Origin: CAOJBM01 sp051872535
Lineage (GTDB): Bacteria; Bacillota_I; Bacilli_A; RF39; UBA660
Length of the DNA stretch: 20,853 bases
NCBI GenBank assembly: GCA_051872535.1
Contig: JBJEDY010000008.1
Location: 1 to 20,853, forward strand
Direction: 5' to 3'
Shown: positions 20,780 through 20,853 of the stretch, piece by piece
Numbering within the stretch: the stretch's first letter is position 1
How the letters are laid out: each line of letters begins with the position of its first letter
Notes under the pieces: generated by a model
The model's input: only the letters and a program-made list of their open reading frames with translations
The model's database searches: none
What the model was told of the DNA's origin: nothing
Translations under genes and position numbers: made by a program

Positions 20780-20853
20780 TGGAGGGCCTAGTCGGATTTG
20801 AACCAACGATCAGGGAGTTGCAGTCCCACGCCTTACCACTTGGCTATAGACCC
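20780..20853 (-). tRNA. tRNA-Cys (anticodon GCA)
   Basis: On the minus strand the acceptor GGGTCTA (20853-20847) pairs with TAGGCCC. The D arm is GCC/GGC. The anticodon loop is CTGCAAC, so the anticodon is GCA. The T arm contains GGTTCAAATCC. The discriminator is T, and CCA (20782-20780) is encoded. The gene ends exactly at the window edge and is complete; its promoter is outside. Confidence 0.93.

Overview
The window is very AT-rich, with standard-code Firmicutes-type gene structure: GGAGG-like Shine-Dalgarno sites, ATG/TTG starts, and TGA used as a stop while Trp is read from TGG. Its tRNA genes encode their own CCA ends. It holds many small membrane or LysM proteins and hypothetical genes. 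This fits an uncultured low-GC Bacilli/Mollicutes-like host-associated bacterium (inference; no rRNA or marker gene is present). tRNA-Gln (left), tRNA-Thr (about 3.5 kb) and tRNA-Cys (right edge, minus strand) punctuate the window.

Region by region: (1) 1-3570 is ordinary chromosome: tRNA-Gln(CTG), a minus-strand five-helix membrane protein resembling the DUF6512 family, a large P-type cation ATPase, and tRNA-Thr(CGT). (2) 3571-6000, directly downstream of tRNA-Thr, is a mobile-element graveyard. It contains a structured non-coding or decayed segment, a frameshifted ~100-residue gene, a shattered KilA-N gene with a perfect palindrome in its leader, an intact hypothetical gene, and an internally deleted IS1202-type (ISNCY) transposase remnant whose start codon appears mutated. 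(3) 6075-8028 carries orphan genes: a 237-aa unknown, a 59-aa small protein and a metallophosphoesterase. (4) 8123-11551 looks like a cell-envelope cluster: a C-terminally anchored protein, a PH-like domain protein, a membrane-anchored exported protein and a triple-LysM protein. (5) 11574-15890 is a second accessory block. It has a 13-bp hairpin, a decayed IS200/IS605 TnpA, a divergently transcribed XRE repressor with a repeated operator, and a rightward operon of a 49-aa coiled-coil peptide, a second and more canonical Ca2+-type P-ATPase, an unknown 183-aa protein and a start-less coding remnant. (6) 16032-20413 has a polytopic membrane protein with an extracellular domain, then a translationally coupled pair: an HExxH metallopeptidase-like protein and a Gln/Asn-rich protein. 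(7) 20414-20853 has a decayed minus-strand ORF and tRNA-Cys(GCA).

How the genes may work together (inference): the XRE protein probably represses itself and the small peptide/Ca-ATPase operon through TTGAAGT half-sites. The metallopeptidase and Gln-rich protein form a dedicated two-gene unit. The 3.6-6.0 kb tract looks like successive insertions at a tRNA-Thr hotspot followed by decay. I saw no CRISPR array, complete transposon or clear complete defence system. The strongest candidates for something undescribed are the metallopeptidase/Gln-rich pair, the XRE-coiled-coil-ATPase-unknown operon, and the structured segment after tRNA-Thr.
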